Assembly: GCF_000829395.1 (NCBI RefSeq)
Contig: NZ_AP014680.1
Location: 806,001-870,000 of the forward strand
From: Paucilactobacillus hokkaidonensis JCM 18461
GTDB lineage: Bacteria; Bacillota; Bacilli; Lactobacillales; Lactobacillaceae
Length of the DNA stretch: 64,000 nt
Direction: 5' to 3'
In this document: piece by piece, positions 10,973-19,487 of the stretch
Numbering within the stretch: the first letter of the stretch is position 1
Layout of the letters: the number at the start of each line of letters is the position of its first letter
Notes under the pieces: model-generated
What the model was told of the DNA's origin: nothing
The model's input: only the letters and a program-made list of their open reading frames with translations
The model's database searches: none
Position numbers and translations under genes: made by a program

Positions 10973-11368
10973 ATGATGGATCAAACACAAACAGAAAACC
11001 AACCAAACATGAAATTAACATTTGAAGATGATGTGATTAAAAAAATTACAGGTATTACAGCTAACGAGGTGGACGGGATTGTTTCACTTGATGGTAATGT
11101 CTTTAGCGAATTAACCAATAAAATTACACCTGGCGAAGATGACCCCAAAACAGGAATCAACGTTGATGTGGGCGAAAAACAGGTGGCAATTAAAATGGAT
11201 GCAACTATTGAATACGGGCAAAATGCACAAAAAGTATTTGAAAAAGTGTTTGTTAAGGTCAAAGCAGCAATCAAAGAAATGACTGGATTATCAGTGGTGG
11301 ACTTTGAATTGCATGTTAATGATATTAAGACTAAGAAAGAATTATCAGATAACAAGAATGATCAATAG
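10973..11368 (+). CDS. Asp23/Gls24 family envelope stress response protein
   Basis: 131 residues, nearly all of it Asp23/Gls24 domain. The family features are visible: an early segment EDDVIKKITGITANEVDGIVSLDG, a central region VDVGEKQVAIKMDATIEYG, and AIKEMTGLSVVDFELHVNDI. The product is soluble and is expected to associate with the membrane through AmaP, encoded two genes upstream. The start ATG (10973, with a second at 10976) follows AGGGAGG. Asp23 proteins are abundant, stress-induced and have unclear biochemical activity. Confidence 0.9.
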   Translation: MMDQTQTENQPNMKLTFEDDVIKKITGITANEVDGIVSLDGNVFSELTNKITPGEDDPKTGINVDVGEKQVAIKMDATIEYGQNAQKVFEKVFVKVKAAIKEMTGLSVVDFELHVNDIKTKKELSDNKNDQ

Positions 11369-11417
11369 CGGTTCATAAAAATGTTGCAACTATCTCGCAA
11401 TAGAAAGGATGATTAGT

Positions 11418-11672
11418 ATGTTGCATTGGTTATGGGTATTAATCGTAGGGGCAATTATCGGGATAATTGCCGGCGCAATTACAAGTCGCAACGTTCCATT
11501 TGGTTGGATTGGTAATATTTTGGCCGGTCTAGTTGGAGCATGGTTAGGGCAAGCATTATTTGGTACGTGGGGGCCTAATATTGCTGGGATGGCGCTGATT
11601 CCCGCAATATTAGGAGCCATTATTCTTGTACTATTAGTATCATGGCTGCTGGGACGAAGTAAGAAAAGTTAG
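11418..11672 (+). CDS. GlsB/YeaQ/YmgE family small membrane protein
   Basis: 84 residues, three hydrophobic helices with glycine-rich motifs (GAIIGIIAGAI, GNILAGLVGAWLG, LIPAILGAIILVLL), as expected for the transglycosylase-associated-protein/GlsB family that accompanies Gls24. I chose ATG 11418 because GAAAGGA ends just before the alternative ATG 11409, leaving no spacing for that one. It is the last gene of the stress cluster; its stop codon TAG (11670-11672) overlaps the first bases of a long hairpin repeat. Confidence 0.85.
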   Translation: MLHWLWVLIVGAIIGIIAGAITSRNVPFGWIGNILAGLVGAWLGQALFGTWGPNIAGMALIPAILGAIILVLLVSWLLGRSKKS

Positions 11673-11789
11673 AGTAAATACAACCGCTTAGATTCCGTAG
11701 GTTAAGGTAACTTCACCCCGAACGCCGTTTTTGGCGCTCGGGGTGAAGTTGCCCTAACCCTAGAAATCTGGTTGTATTTACACGTTTCA
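11671..11789 (+). repeat. Long hairpin repeat, copy A (3' of glsB-like gene)
   Basis: Read in sense orientation it starts AGAGTAAATACAACC at the stop codon of the upstream gene and ends GGTTGTATTTACACGTTTC. Outer arms AAATACAACC/GGTTGTATTT pair, and a second perfect helix TTCACCCCGA/TCGGGGTGAA closes an inner loop. Conserved blocks shared with other copies are CCGCTTAGA, CCGTAGGTTAA, GCCCTAACCC, TCTGG and CACGTTTC. No T tract follows it. See finding on the hairpin family. Confidence 0.85.
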
Positions 11790-11862
11790 GCAATTGAAAC
11801 GACAAATTAAAGAAACCTGATTAGAAATCCAACCCAACTAAAGTTGATTACGGAGGCTAGCA

Positions 11863-12711
11863 ATGACCAATCGAAAACCAAAAGAAAATTACCTAATTAA
11901 TGACAATAGTGCCAATGTTGATCCGCAACCTGAAATTGACCATCCCACTTATCAGGCTAGCAATAAGCTGCTGGATAAGGTAGCGATTATTACTGGTGGC
12001 GATAGTGGCATTGGTGCTGCGGTGGCCTTGTTATATGCACGCGAAGGTGCTGATGTTGCGATTGTTCATTATGAATCTAGCGAAGACGCTGAATACATTG
12101 CAAAAAGAATTGAAGCATTCGGTCGAGAAGCGATGATCATTCAAGGAGATGTTGGTGATTCAGCATTTTGTCAGCAAGTAGTGGACCAAGTAATGGATAC
12201 GTTCGGTCATATCGACATTTTAGTCAACAATGCTGGCGAGCAACATTTGCGCAAGCGGGTTGAAGATATTAGTGATGATCAATTAGAACGAACCTTTGAG
12301 ACTAATTTTTTTGGCAATGTATATCTCACTAGATCTGTGCTGAAAGAATTGCATGGCGGCGGCTCAATCATTAATACCACTTCAGTAACAGCATTTAAAG
12401 GAAATCCAGAATTAATGGATTACTCTGCTACTAAGGGTGCAATTTTGTCTTGGACACGTGCACTGGCCAGCAATGAAGTAGTTTTAAAACATAAGATTCG
12501 TGTTAATGCGGTGGCGCCAGGTCCCGTTTGGACGCCATTAATCCCAGCTACGTTTCCAAAAGAGCGACTGGAAAACTGGGGACAAACACCGATGGGTCGA
12601 TCAGGCAAAGCGTATGAATTAGCGCCGAGTTATGTTTTCCTGGCGAGCGGCGATTCCAGTTTTATTACTGGCCAGGTGTTGCACGTTAATGGTGGTAGTT
12701 ACAAAGGATAG
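11863..12711 (+). CDS. Short-chain dehydrogenase/reductase, general-stress type
   Basis: 282 residues. A hydrophilic N-terminal extension of about 40 residues precedes the Rossmann motif TGGDSGIG, followed by NNAGEQ, the catalytic Ser region NTTSVTAF and Y-S-A-T-K (YxxxK). The C-terminus GQVLHVNGGSYKG is typical. The extension and overall length match the YhdF/GSP39-like group of SDRs that Bacillus induces in general stress. The physiological substrate is not known from sequence. It lies 190 bases downstream of the Asp23 cluster with hairpin copy A between, so it probably has its own transcript. Start ATG 11863 follows ACGGAGG. Confidence 0.87.
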   Translation: MTNRKPKENYLINDNSANVDPQPEIDHPTYQASNKLLDKVAIITGGDSGIGAAVALLYAREGADVAIVHYESSEDAEYIAKRIEAFGREAMIIQGDVGDSAFCQQVVDQVMDTFGHIDILVNNAGEQHLRKRVEDISDDQLERTFETNFFGNVYLTRSVLKELHGGGSIINTTSVTAFKGNPELMDYSATKGAILSWTRALASNEVVLKHKIRVNAVAPGPVWTPLIPATFPKERLENWGQTPMGRSGKAYELAPSYVFLASGDSSFITGQVLHVNGGSYKG

Positions 12712-12728
12712 GGTAGAAAATTTAAAGT

Positions 12729-12779
12729 TGTTCGATTAAAAATTTCTTAGGTGAAGTTTGTTAATCGGACGGCTTTTTA
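12729..12779 (+). terminator. Probable terminator of the SDR gene
   Basis: GTTCGATTAA pairs with TTAATCGGAC around a 21-nt loop and is followed by GGCTTTTTAG. The stem is modest, so this is a moderate call. Confidence 0.5.
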
Positions 12780-12880
12780 GTATGGAAACGATTATTCAAT
12801 TATTTAATGAAAATTAGTTTTATAGACGTATGTATTACATAGGACAGAATATTGTATAAAATTAAATGAGAGAGTTGATA

Positions 12881-12911
12881 TTATTCTTAATAGGAATAAT
12901 TGTGGTATAAT
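12881..12911 (+). promoter_or_regulatory. Promoter region with small inverted repeat before the broken GNAT gene
   Basis: TTATTC (12881-12886) and GAATAA (12894-12899) form an inverted repeat just upstream of a TATAAT at 12906-12911. The ATG at 12917 is so close to the -10 that the message would be almost leaderless. The repeat could be the operator of the XRE protein encoded downstream; that is inference. Confidence 0.4.
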
Positions 12912-12916
12912 AGGTT

Positions 12917-13348
12917 ATGAAAAAGCACATCAAGATTATTACAAAAATGGCGGATTTTAATACTTCTGAGTACATTTTTGATTGGAATAAAATAAATATT
13001 GATAATCCTAGTAGTATATTTGTTGGTTATTTTAAGAGTCAAAAATTAGTTGGATTAATCTGTTTTATTCGTCATCCAGAAGATGGATTTAGATTTAATG
13101 AAATTGTAGATTTAGAAGTTTTGGAAAAAAATCATGGTTAATATATTGGGTCAAGGTTACTAGCATATGTCATGCATGATTCGATTGAACAAGGATTTGA
13201 AGGCTATATTAGTTTGCTAACAAAGACAAATGGTATTGAAAAGTATTATCTTCATCTGGGCGATATTCAAAGAACCTACAATCGGATTGAATTTCAAGAA
13301 TGTACAAGTCGTAGATTGGTTAAGAAGTTTTACGATATGGAGGGATAA
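12917..13348 (+). pseudogene. GNAT-type acetyltransferase gene with in-frame nonsense codon
   Basis: The frame opens at ATG 12917, stops at TAA 13139-13141 after E-K-N-H-G, and continues in the same frame as YIGSRLLAYVMHDSIEQGFEG...IEKYYLHLG to TAA 13346-13348. The second part holds the GxGSxLL pantetheine-pocket motif and the KYYLHLG strand typical of GNAT enzymes, so the two halves form one 143-codon gene cut by a single nonsense change. Its final stop is immediately followed by the ATG of an XRE gene, which suggests a two-gene unit. A toxin-antitoxin role for such pairs is possible but unproven here. Readthrough or suppression cannot be excluded. Confidence 0.75.
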
Positions 13349-13807
13349 ATGATGAAAATGGATATTATAAGTGTTAAATCAAAATTACAATCAATTCAAA
13401 ATATTATGAATATGTATCCTCAAGATTCAACTGAATTTTCTCGTGCAGCCAGAGAATATACCAACTTAGTCTATCAAAACGTGAAGTCTCGTGATCTATC
13501 CTTAATCGGAAATAGTTTGAAGCGTCCGTTGACTATTGAAGAGGAGAGCAAGTTAATTGTTGCTGGTGTCAATGATCAGGATATCACTGGGGCAATTGAT
13601 TTAGATCTAGACACAAAAGCAACGCTTAAACTGAGAGCTGCGCGACGTAAATCAAAAATGACACAGCAGCAACTGGCCGAGCGGACTAATATTAGTCAGA
13701 GTCAGATTGCCAAGATTGAATCTGGTACCGTTACGATTTCATTACAAAAGTGGCAAACGTTGCTCAAGGCTACAAATTCAAAGGAGCTAATCAAGTTTAG
13801 CGTGTAA
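13349..13807 (+). CDS. XRE-family DNA-binding protein, possible antitoxin or regulator
   Basis: 152 residues. The N-terminal 90 residues are helical without a recognised domain; a clear Xre helix-turn-helix occupies about residues 90-145 (LRAARRKSKMTQQQLAERTNISQSQIAKIESG). This late HTH position resembles HigA/MqsA-like antitoxins and some stand-alone regulators. The ATG touches the final stop of the broken GNAT gene, so the two are probably co-transcribed; the preceding GGAGGG is its ribosome site. Its target may be the inverted repeat at 12881-12899. A terminator follows the gene. Confidence 0.75.
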   Translation: MMKMDIISVKSKLQSIQNIMNMYPQDSTEFSRAAREYTNLVYQNVKSRDLSLIGNSLKRPLTIEEESKLIVAGVNDQDITGAIDLDLDTKATLKLRAARRKSKMTQQQLAERTNISQSQIAKIESGTVTISLQKWQTLLKATNSKELIKFSV

Positions 13808-13848
13808 ATTAAGATCAATTCTAACAATCATCACATAATATTCTCGAT

Positions 13849-13892
13849 AAAGGTGTCAACAACCGAAATTACATGGTTGTTGCACTTTTTTT
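13849..13892 (+). terminator. Rho-independent terminator after the XRE gene
   Basis: GTGTCAACAACC pairs with GGTTGTTGCAC around a short loop and is followed by a run of seven T. Confidence 0.85.
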
Positions 13893-14110
13893 GTTAGTTT
13901 TTAGTAAAAAAGTAATGATTAAATTATGGAGCAAATATGAAGAAAATGTGAATTTAACACTAAGAAATGGCATTAGAATACGTTTTCATAAGATGCGGAC
14001 TGTCATTAATGCCCTAAACCTTAACCCGACTTGACAGCCGTTTTCTCAATCAACTGATAAGATAATGGTGTAATAAGGATAGCTATACAAGTGTACACGG
14101 AGGTGATGAT
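13893..14110 (+). promoter_or_regulatory. Upstream region of the WxL cluster with probable promoter
   Basis: No gene is visible here. CGGACTGTCA (13996-14005) and TGACAGCCG (14032-14040) form an imperfect inverted repeat. TTGACA at 14031-14036 with TGATAA at 14055-14060 (18-base spacer) is a plausible promoter that overlaps the right arm. GGAGGTGATG directly precedes the first WxL gene. Confidence 0.4.
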
Positions 14111-15454
14111 ATGAGAAGAATTCGTTACTTGATAGGAATTATCAGTGCGTTAATTTTACTAATCAGTGGTTTTGCCCCATTGGTAAGTCATGCGGCAGAA
14201 GCAACACAACCCACGATATCCTTATCGAGTAACACCAACACGGTTAAGGTTGATGATATACAGACAGTAACTATGCAAACTCATAATCTACCAGCTGCTG
14301 CAGTGATCACAATTGATCTACCAACTGGGTTAACGGTTGATCAATTAAAACTAGCTGAGGGATTGGATGAAAGTAAGGTACAGGCAACTGTAACTGCTAC
14401 TCAAGTTGAATTAAAGATTAGTGATCAGACAGATTCTTCTATCAGCTTACCAGTTGTTGCTACACAAGCTGGTAATTACCAATTGCAAGCAAAACTAGTC
14501 AGTACTGATGTGTTAAGTAATACTTTGACACTTGAAGGCAAAGTTGAACAAGCAGGCAGTAACAAGTCTGGCGAAAGCTCGATAGCTACGCAAGCAAAGC
14601 AGACTAGTCAATTAGCAGGGCCCACAGCACGATCAGTATTCTCATTTAATAGTAATCAAGGACTAGTCGGTGGTCAGCTAGTATATCTTTATTTCTATGC
14701 TAACACTGGGCTTACGCTCACCGGAAATATTACCAGTTCTACTGCGCAAACAATTTATATTGGTTACTCATTATACGAGACGGGTCAGACACCAAGCAGT
14801 GACAAGTTAATAACTACAATGAAAGCAAGTGGAAATAACAAAAATGATCCATATTCAGTTACAATTCCGGCTTCTGCTTTTCCACCGTTCAATGATGCCA
14901 ATTATGGTAAAACGTATACTTTTCAGTTCTTTATGAGAGATACACCGATTGGATCGGCTACCAATATACAAAGAAACCTTAACTTTAGGTTAATCTATGC
15001 CAAGGGATCACTAACCATGACTGCACCAACTACAATTGATTTTGGCAGTAACTTAGATGCCAATTTCACAACTAAACCTAAGTATATGGGATCAATTATT
15101 AGTGGTAGTCCGTTAAGTGTTGTTGATACGCGAGAATTTGGAGCCGCATTACCATATAGAAATGGATGGTCAGTAACTGCTACGCTAGCAAAACAGATGA
15201 CTGGGAAAACAAGTGGTGGAGTACTGACAGACAGTCTACATTATTTGAACGACGGCAAAGATACTGTTCTAAGTAATGCAGCTACCCAGGTTTATAGCCT
15301 TAAGAATTCTAGTAAAGGAACTACAAATATTTCTAATACTTGGAATGATAAGAACGGATTAGCTTTTGAGCCCAACGTCGGTCAGCCACAACCTGGTGAA
15401 TCCTACCAAGGAGTAGTGCAATGGAATTTACAAGAAACACCATCGAATTCTTAG
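14111..15454 (+). CDS. WxL-domain surface protein (cell-wall-associated)
   Basis: 447 residues. A signal peptide (about 1-28, cleaved after S-H-A) precedes a Thr/Ser-rich N-terminal region and a WxL-type C-terminal domain. The domain holds a W-S-V motif in NGWSVTATL near residue 355 and the terminal W-N-L motif in YQGVVQWNLQETPSN. WxL domains bind peptidoglycan non-covalently and form complexes with a DUF916 protein and a small LPXTG protein, both encoded next door. First of four co-oriented genes; strong SD GGAGGTGATG before ATG 14111. Confidence 0.85.
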   Translation: MRRIRYLIGIISALILLISGFAPLVSHAAEATQPTISLSSNTNTVKVDDIQTVTMQTHNLPAAAVITIDLPTGLTVDQLKLAEGLDESKVQATVTATQVELKISDQTDSSISLPVVATQAGNYQLQAKLVSTDVLSNTLTLEGKVEQAGSNKSGESSIATQAKQTSQLAGPTARSVFSFNSNQGLVGGQLVYLYFYANTGLTLTGNITSSTAQTIYIGYSLYETGQTPSSDKLITTMKASGNNKNDPYSVTIPASAFPPFNDANYGKTYTFQFFMRDTPIGSATNIQRNLNFRLIYAKGSLTMTAPTTIDFGSNLDANFTTKPKYMGSIISGSPLSVVDTREFGAALPYRNGWSVTATLAKQMTGKTSGGVLTDSLHYLNDGKDTVLSNAATQVYSLKNSSKGTTNISNTWNDKNGLAFEPNVGQPQPGESYQGVVQWNLQETPSNS

Positions 15455-15468
15455 GGAGGTGATGTAAC

Positions 15469-15831
15469 GTGAGCAAGAAAGGACTACTGATTCTGATTTT
15501 AACTAGTTTATGCAGCTTGATGTTCATCACCGCACCTATTCGTGGTGATACAGTAAGTAATACGATGGATACAACAGCACAGGTTGGCTTTACGAAGGGA
15601 CCAGAAACACCATCGAAACCAATTGTCCCGGGACAGCCCAATAATCCAAGCAACTCTTCAACTAATGCAGGATATCAACTGACAAATACAAGTACCCCTT
15701 CAAACTCAAACAAATATTTGCCACAAACAAACGAAGCAGGTGGTCAATGGGCCTCAATAATCGGATTATCATTAATGGGAACTTTATCAATAGCATATGT
15801 GACCAAACTTAAGACAACTTATAAATTATAG
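15469..15831 (+). CDS. Small LPXTG-anchored protein of the WxL cluster
   Basis: 120 residues starting at GTG 15469 (SD GGGAGGTGATG). It has an N-terminal signal peptide, a short Pro/Asn/Ser-rich spacer, the sortase signal LPQTN (about residue 84), a hydrophobic segment and a basic tail. Small LPXTG proteins of this size recur in WxL operons, where they are thought to hold the complex at the wall. It starts 14 bases after the first WxL gene and ends just before the second. Confidence 0.85.
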   Translation: MSKKGLLILILTSLCSLMFITAPIRGDTVSNTMDTTAQVGFTKGPETPSKPIVPGQPNNPSNSSTNAGYQLTNTSTPSNSNKYLPQTNEAGGQWASIIGLSLMGTLSIAYVTKLKTTYKL

Positions 15832-15842
15832 GAGTGAATAAA

Positions 15843-16547
15843 ATGAAAAAAACAACATTATTAGGTATCTTGGCTTCAGGGACATTACTATTTGGATCTG
15901 CTATGCCTGTGATGGCCGCGGCTACTTCAACTGCGGACACTGATGCAACAGTTACATTTAAAGAAAACAATACAGGCCCAACTACCCCAGTTGATCCAGA
16001 AGATCCAGATATCGATAATCCAGGTGTTCCGGGTACTGGAAATGAAGGGCCATTAAGTCTCGACTATGCATCAACTTTTGATTTTGGAACACATGACGTT
16101 CCAACTACTGATCAAGTATATACGGCTCTTGACGACACTGCTGGTGACGGTTCAACTGCAAACTATGTTCAAGTTACAGATCAACGTGCAGGTGAAGTTA
16201 AGGGATGGACACTTTCTGTAGCACAAAATGGTCAATTAACAGCTGAAAAGAGTGCAAGAACTCTTGACGGTGCCCAAATTCAAATCGGTACAGGAACAGT
16301 TAAATCAGGCTCTGAAAACACATCAGGTACTCCAGTTTCTAGTACAGTGGACTTAGACACTAACGGTGCTAGTTCAGTAGTTATGGATGCTGCGGCCGGC
16401 AATGGTTTTGGTACTTGGGTAGATGCATTCGGTACAAAAGGTAGTTCAACGGTTAAACTAGCTGTTCCAGTTGAATCTCATCCAGATGCAGATAAATATA
16501 CAAGTAAATTAACGTGGACATTAAGTGAACTTCCAGATAATGCTTAA
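15843..16547 (+). CDS. WxL-domain surface protein
   Basis: 234 residues from ATG 15843 (GGAG at 15831-15834); the upstream GTG 15834 lies inside that ribosome site. A signal peptide (MKKTTLLGILASGTLLFGSAMPVMAAA) is followed by the spacer TGPTTPVDPEDPDIDNPG and the WxL domain with both signature motifs, GWTLSVAQ and the terminal KLTWTLSELPDNA. This is the canonical WxL form, about the usual 220-240 residues. It shares the operon with the LPXTG and DUF916 proteins. Confidence 0.92.
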   Translation: MKKTTLLGILASGTLLFGSAMPVMAAATSTADTDATVTFKENNTGPTTPVDPEDPDIDNPGVPGTGNEGPLSLDYASTFDFGTHDVPTTDQVYTALDDTAGDGSTANYVQVTDQRAGEVKGWTLSVAQNGQLTAEKSARTLDGAQIQIGTGTVKSGSENTSGTPVSSTVDLDTNGASSVVMDAAAGNGFGTWVDAFGTKGSSTVKLAVPVESHPDADKYTSKLTWTLSELPDNA

Positions 16548-16609
16548 CATGTTATTACAAAATAATGAATTAATAATATTTCAAGAGATAGATTTTTGGG
16601 TTTGACTAT

Positions 16610-16747
16610 GCAAGTCGTAAGATTCGAAGTTTGGATCATACGACTTGCTAGTGTGTAATTTAGAAGTTGGTGATTTTTGGAGACGTACTAATGACGTTCG
16701 AAGAGATTGATCCCTGAGCATCAGCCCATCTCTTCTCACGTACTAAT
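16610..16747 (+). repeat. Structured leader before the DUF916 gene: inverted and direct repeats
   Basis: GCAAGTCGTA (16610-16619) pairs with TACGACTTGC (16639-16648). Further on, GAAGAGAT (16700-16707) pairs with ATCTCTTC (16728-16735), and this hairpin is flanked by an exact direct repeat ACGTACTAAT at 16683-16692 and 16738-16747. No T tract follows either hairpin. The structure separates the WxL gene from the DUF916 gene and could set their relative expression. Confidence 0.55.
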
Positions 16748-16768
16748 TTTTGAAAGGGGTGTATCAGT

Positions 16769-17839
16769 ATGCGACGAAAGTTTTGGTTAGTCACAATGTT
16801 AGCAGCGATGCTGGGATTATTTTTATCAATTCCGGTATTTGCTGATCAAATAACGTTTGGAGTGCAGACACACTTGCCGGCCAGTCAGGTTGATAAATCA
16901 GTTAATTATTACGATCTAAAATTAACTCCTGGTGCTACAGAAACTGCTACGGTGACTGTTTCTAACAATACAACTAAAGAAGTTAGAATTAAACCCAAAG
17001 TAACAACCGCAACGACTAATTTGAATGGGGTAGTTGAATATAGTAAATCTGCTAAATCAGATAAGACTCTTAAATATAAAATGAGCGACTATGTTAAACC
17101 GACCCAAAAAGAAATTGTTTTAAAGGCAAAAGAATCTAAGGAACTTACCTTAGAATTTAAAATGCCGGACAAACAGTTTAAAGGCGTGATGGCTGGTGGC
17201 TTGCAGCTCCAAGACCAAAACGCGCTCGCAAAGAAAAATAAGGCCAAATCGGGTACATCCGTTCAAAACCAATATGCATATATGATTGGACTTGTGATGC
17301 AGCAATCGACAAAAAAGGTAACCCCGCAATTAAAAATGGGTTCAGTGACAGCAACACAAGAAAATTATCGTAATACGATTAATACGAAGCTACGGAATGT
17401 TACACCGACCTATGTTAATAAATTATCAGTCAATGCTAAAGTGAAAAAACAAGGTAGTGATAAAGTTGTTTATTCACAAAAATCGAAGAATATGCAAATG
17501 GCACCTAATTCCGGTTTTGAATTTCCACTTCGGTTAAATGGTCAGAAATTAAAAGCTGGAGATTATACAATGGATATCGTCGCCAAATCGAAAGGGCACA
17601 CTTGGCACTTTACTAAAGGTTTCACAATTTCAGCCGATAAGGCCAATAATTTGAATAAAAAAGATGTTTCAATTAAGACAGATTACACTTGGCTTTACAT
17701 TACGTTAGGATTTGTTGGATTAGCAGTGATTGGACTGATCATCTGGTGGATTATGCGTAAGAAAATGAAAGCACAGGCTGCTGAAAATGCGGCATTAAAG
17801 GCTAAATTAGAAGACAAGAGTGAAAACGACCACGAATAG
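16769..17839 (+). CDS. DUF916/DUF3324 WxL-interacting membrane protein
   Basis: 356 residues: signal peptide (1-25), two extracellular beta-rich domains (DUF916 about 30-150 with KSVNYYDLKLTPGATETATVTVSNN; DUF3324 about 165-290), one transmembrane segment (about 307-330) and a charged cytoplasmic tail. This is the standard WxLIP architecture that binds WxL proteins and host or peptidoglycan ligands. It is the last gene of the WxL cluster, preceded by GAAAGGGG. Oddity: its last seven codons (SENDHE plus the TAG stop) lie inside the left arm of hairpin copy B, so the natural C-terminus may have been altered. Confidence 0.9.
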   Translation: MRRKFWLVTMLAAMLGLFLSIPVFADQITFGVQTHLPASQVDKSVNYYDLKLTPGATETATVTVSNNTTKEVRIKPKVTTATTNLNGVVEYSKSAKSDKTLKYKMSDYVKPTQKEIVLKAKESKELTLEFKMPDKQFKGVMAGGLQLQDQNALAKKNKAKSGTSVQNQYAYMIGLVMQQSTKKVTPQLKMGSVTATQENYRNTINTKLRNVTPTYVNKLSVNAKVKKQGSDKVVYSQKSKNMQMAPNSGFEFPLRLNGQKLKAGDYTMDIVAKSKGHTWHFTKGFTISADKANNLNKKDVSIKTDYTWLYITLGFVGLAVIGLIIWWIMRKKMKAQAAENAALKAKLEDKSENDHE

Positions 17840-17938
17840 GGGTCGTAGTCTAGTAACTAAATAGCCCGGATGATTTGAACTTTGAATCATCCGGGCTATT
17901 TAGTTACTAGACCTAGACCTCTGTGGTCGTTTTAACGT
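17816..17938 (+). repeat. Long hairpin repeat, copy B (overlaps 3' end of DUF916 gene)
   Basis: Sense start AAGAGTGAAAACGACCAC pairs with GTGGTCGTTTTAACG at the other end, and a long inner helix closes a loop TTTGAACTTTGAA. The TAG stop codon of the DUF916 gene (17837-17839) falls exactly on the position of the conserved TTAG block of other copies. Confidence 0.85.
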
Positions 17939-18044
17939 TTTTGCAATACTAGGGGTTAGGTTATGAAATATTTTGATGATGTTGCATGCTTTTACCGTGG
18001 GTGGGTCGATGGTGCAAAAAACCATATGATCTATTTTAATTGAT

Positions 18045-18173
18045 GAAACGTGTAAATGGTCGCAAACACCTAGGGCTAAAACAGGAATGGTAATCAATAA
18101 GTTTAAAATTCAAACTTATCAATTACCATTCCTGCTTTATCCTACGGTGTTTAACCGCGGCCATTTGCACTCT
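18045..18173 (-). repeat. Long hairpin repeat, copy C (3' of baeRF-like gene)
   Basis: On the minus strand it begins AGAGTGCAAATGGCCGCGG eight bases after the stop codon of the baeRF-like gene and ends CACGTTTC. Arms GTGCAAATGG/CCATTTACAC and a long inner helix are visible, with conserved CCGCGGTTA, CCGTAGG and GCCCTAGG blocks. Confidence 0.88.
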
Positions 18174-18181
18174 TTTATTTA

Positions 18182-19333
18182 CTAAACGAAATCTTTAGCG
18201 TACCGTAATAGTGCAACCATATTTGATTTAGTTGGCATTTTGTCAGCAGGTAACGTGATTACTTTGCCACCGCGCAGAATTGTAAAAATCGTCAAATCGT
18301 TGAGAAGATTATTTTGTTTGGCTTCGGCAGTATTTGTGATTAAGATGCCATCATCTAGTAATAATCCTTGAACATGCGATTCTTCTTGGATAATTAACTG
18401 TTCTACCTGATGATTCATCACTGGTTCAACGATGTTGTATGGATCGTCCAACATTAATTGTTTTGAAGTTGCCCGATCATATTCTTGTTTTAAATCGGCA
18501 AGCATGCCATCAAACCAACGTGGCATTAAATCAAGGACTTGTTTTTCAACCTCATAAAAGTCAGTTTTAGCTGGTGAAAGGTCGATATGCAGTTGCTCGT
18601 CGATTAAACTAGATTTAGCGACTTGCTTGAAAATAGTTTGGTTTTCAGGTAGCCCAAACAAAATTACTTTTCGTTGGTCATATTGCGCAAAGTTAGTTAG
18701 CACGTAGTCGGCTACTTGTTGATAATAGTTTACTTTATCCTTTTGGACTTCGGCACTTTTTTCGTTATGACCATGGAAAGCACCAAATGCAGGTTCATGG
18801 CCACGAGCAGTTACGTTAACAGACTTACCGTCGATTTCGTCGCCCAATGCCTTTGTTAATGTATCAGGTGCATCGGCAGGCAGATTAATTGGCAACAGAT
18901 GATGTTGATCACCGCGATATAAAATGAATGAATCATGGTTTAGTGCCAAAACGAGGTAATTAAATTCGAGTTCATCGTTAATAATTGGTAAAATGTTAGG
19001 GCGATGAGAAATTGATACTTGGTCCTCGAATTCACGATTAGAATGGTAGGTAAAGACTTGGTGCTCATTACCAATTAAAGCAATCGTTTTACCTGTTTCG
19101 CTGAGCCAAAAATCGTTATTGTCTTGATATTCATCGAACCGGCTCTGATAATTTTCCCAATTAGCATTCGGAAATGATTTAGTCATCATGGTCGCTGCCG
19201 TTTTGAGTAAATTTTTAAAGGTTAATTTAGCCTGGCTGACACTAGCAGGATCATTAGGACGTTTGATTAGAAGTGTCAGAAACGGGCCATTATTGGCGTG
19301 AAGCAAATTTAGTAAGTCAGTATTTGTTTGCAT
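18182..19333 (-). CDS. baeRF-family (bacterial archaeo-eukaryotic release factor-like) protein
   Basis: 383 residues with the fold signature of the bacterial eRF1-like baeRF group: an N-terminal domain with HSNREFEDQVSIS, the central LNHDSFILYRGDQHHL strand pair, and a C-terminal L7Ae-like region with LLDDGILITNTAEAK. These proteins are predicted to act on stalled or hibernating ribosomes; a specific role is not established. No membrane segment or signal peptide. It is transcribed alone, convergent with the WxL cluster, and ends beside hairpin copy C. AACGGAGG precedes the ATG at 19333. Confidence 0.7.
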   Translation of the reverse strand: MQTNTDLLNLLHANNGPFLTLLIKRPNDPASVSQAKLTFKNLLKTAATMMTKSFPNANWENYQSRFDEYQDNNDFWLSETGKTIALIGNEHQVFTYHSNREFEDQVSISHRPNILPIINDELEFNYLVLALNHDSFILYRGDQHHLLPINLPADAPDTLTKALGDEIDGKSVNVTARGHEPAFGAFHGHNEKSAEVQKDKVNYYQQVADYVLTNFAQYDQRKVILFGLPENQTIFKQVAKSSLIDEQLHIDLSPAKTDFYEVEKQVLDLMPRWFDGMLADLKQEYDRATSKQLMLDDPYNIVEPVMNHQVEQLIIQEESHVQGLLLDDGILITNTAEAKQNNLLNDLTIFTILRGGKVITLPADKMPTKSNMVALLRYAKDFV

Positions 19334-19487
19334 AACGATAACCTCCGTTTGTTTTAAGAACTTAGCAACTAGTCTACAACCCTAATTTAACATATAACTT
19401 ATTATTTTTTAAACAATATGGTTATGAATAAACAAGATTTAACGAAAAAGGAATCTAAATCCGTATTTAATATTTGGAGTGATAAAA

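Noticed and set aside
13990-14045. Further member of the long hairpin family before the WxL cluster
   Set aside because: Only a 9-10-bp imperfect dyad and a CCTTAACCCG stretch are similar; the conserved end blocks are missing.
17900-18097. Minus-strand open frame between the DUF916 and baeRF-like genes
   Set aside because: It overlaps hairpin copies B and C, with no ribosome site or recognisable domain.
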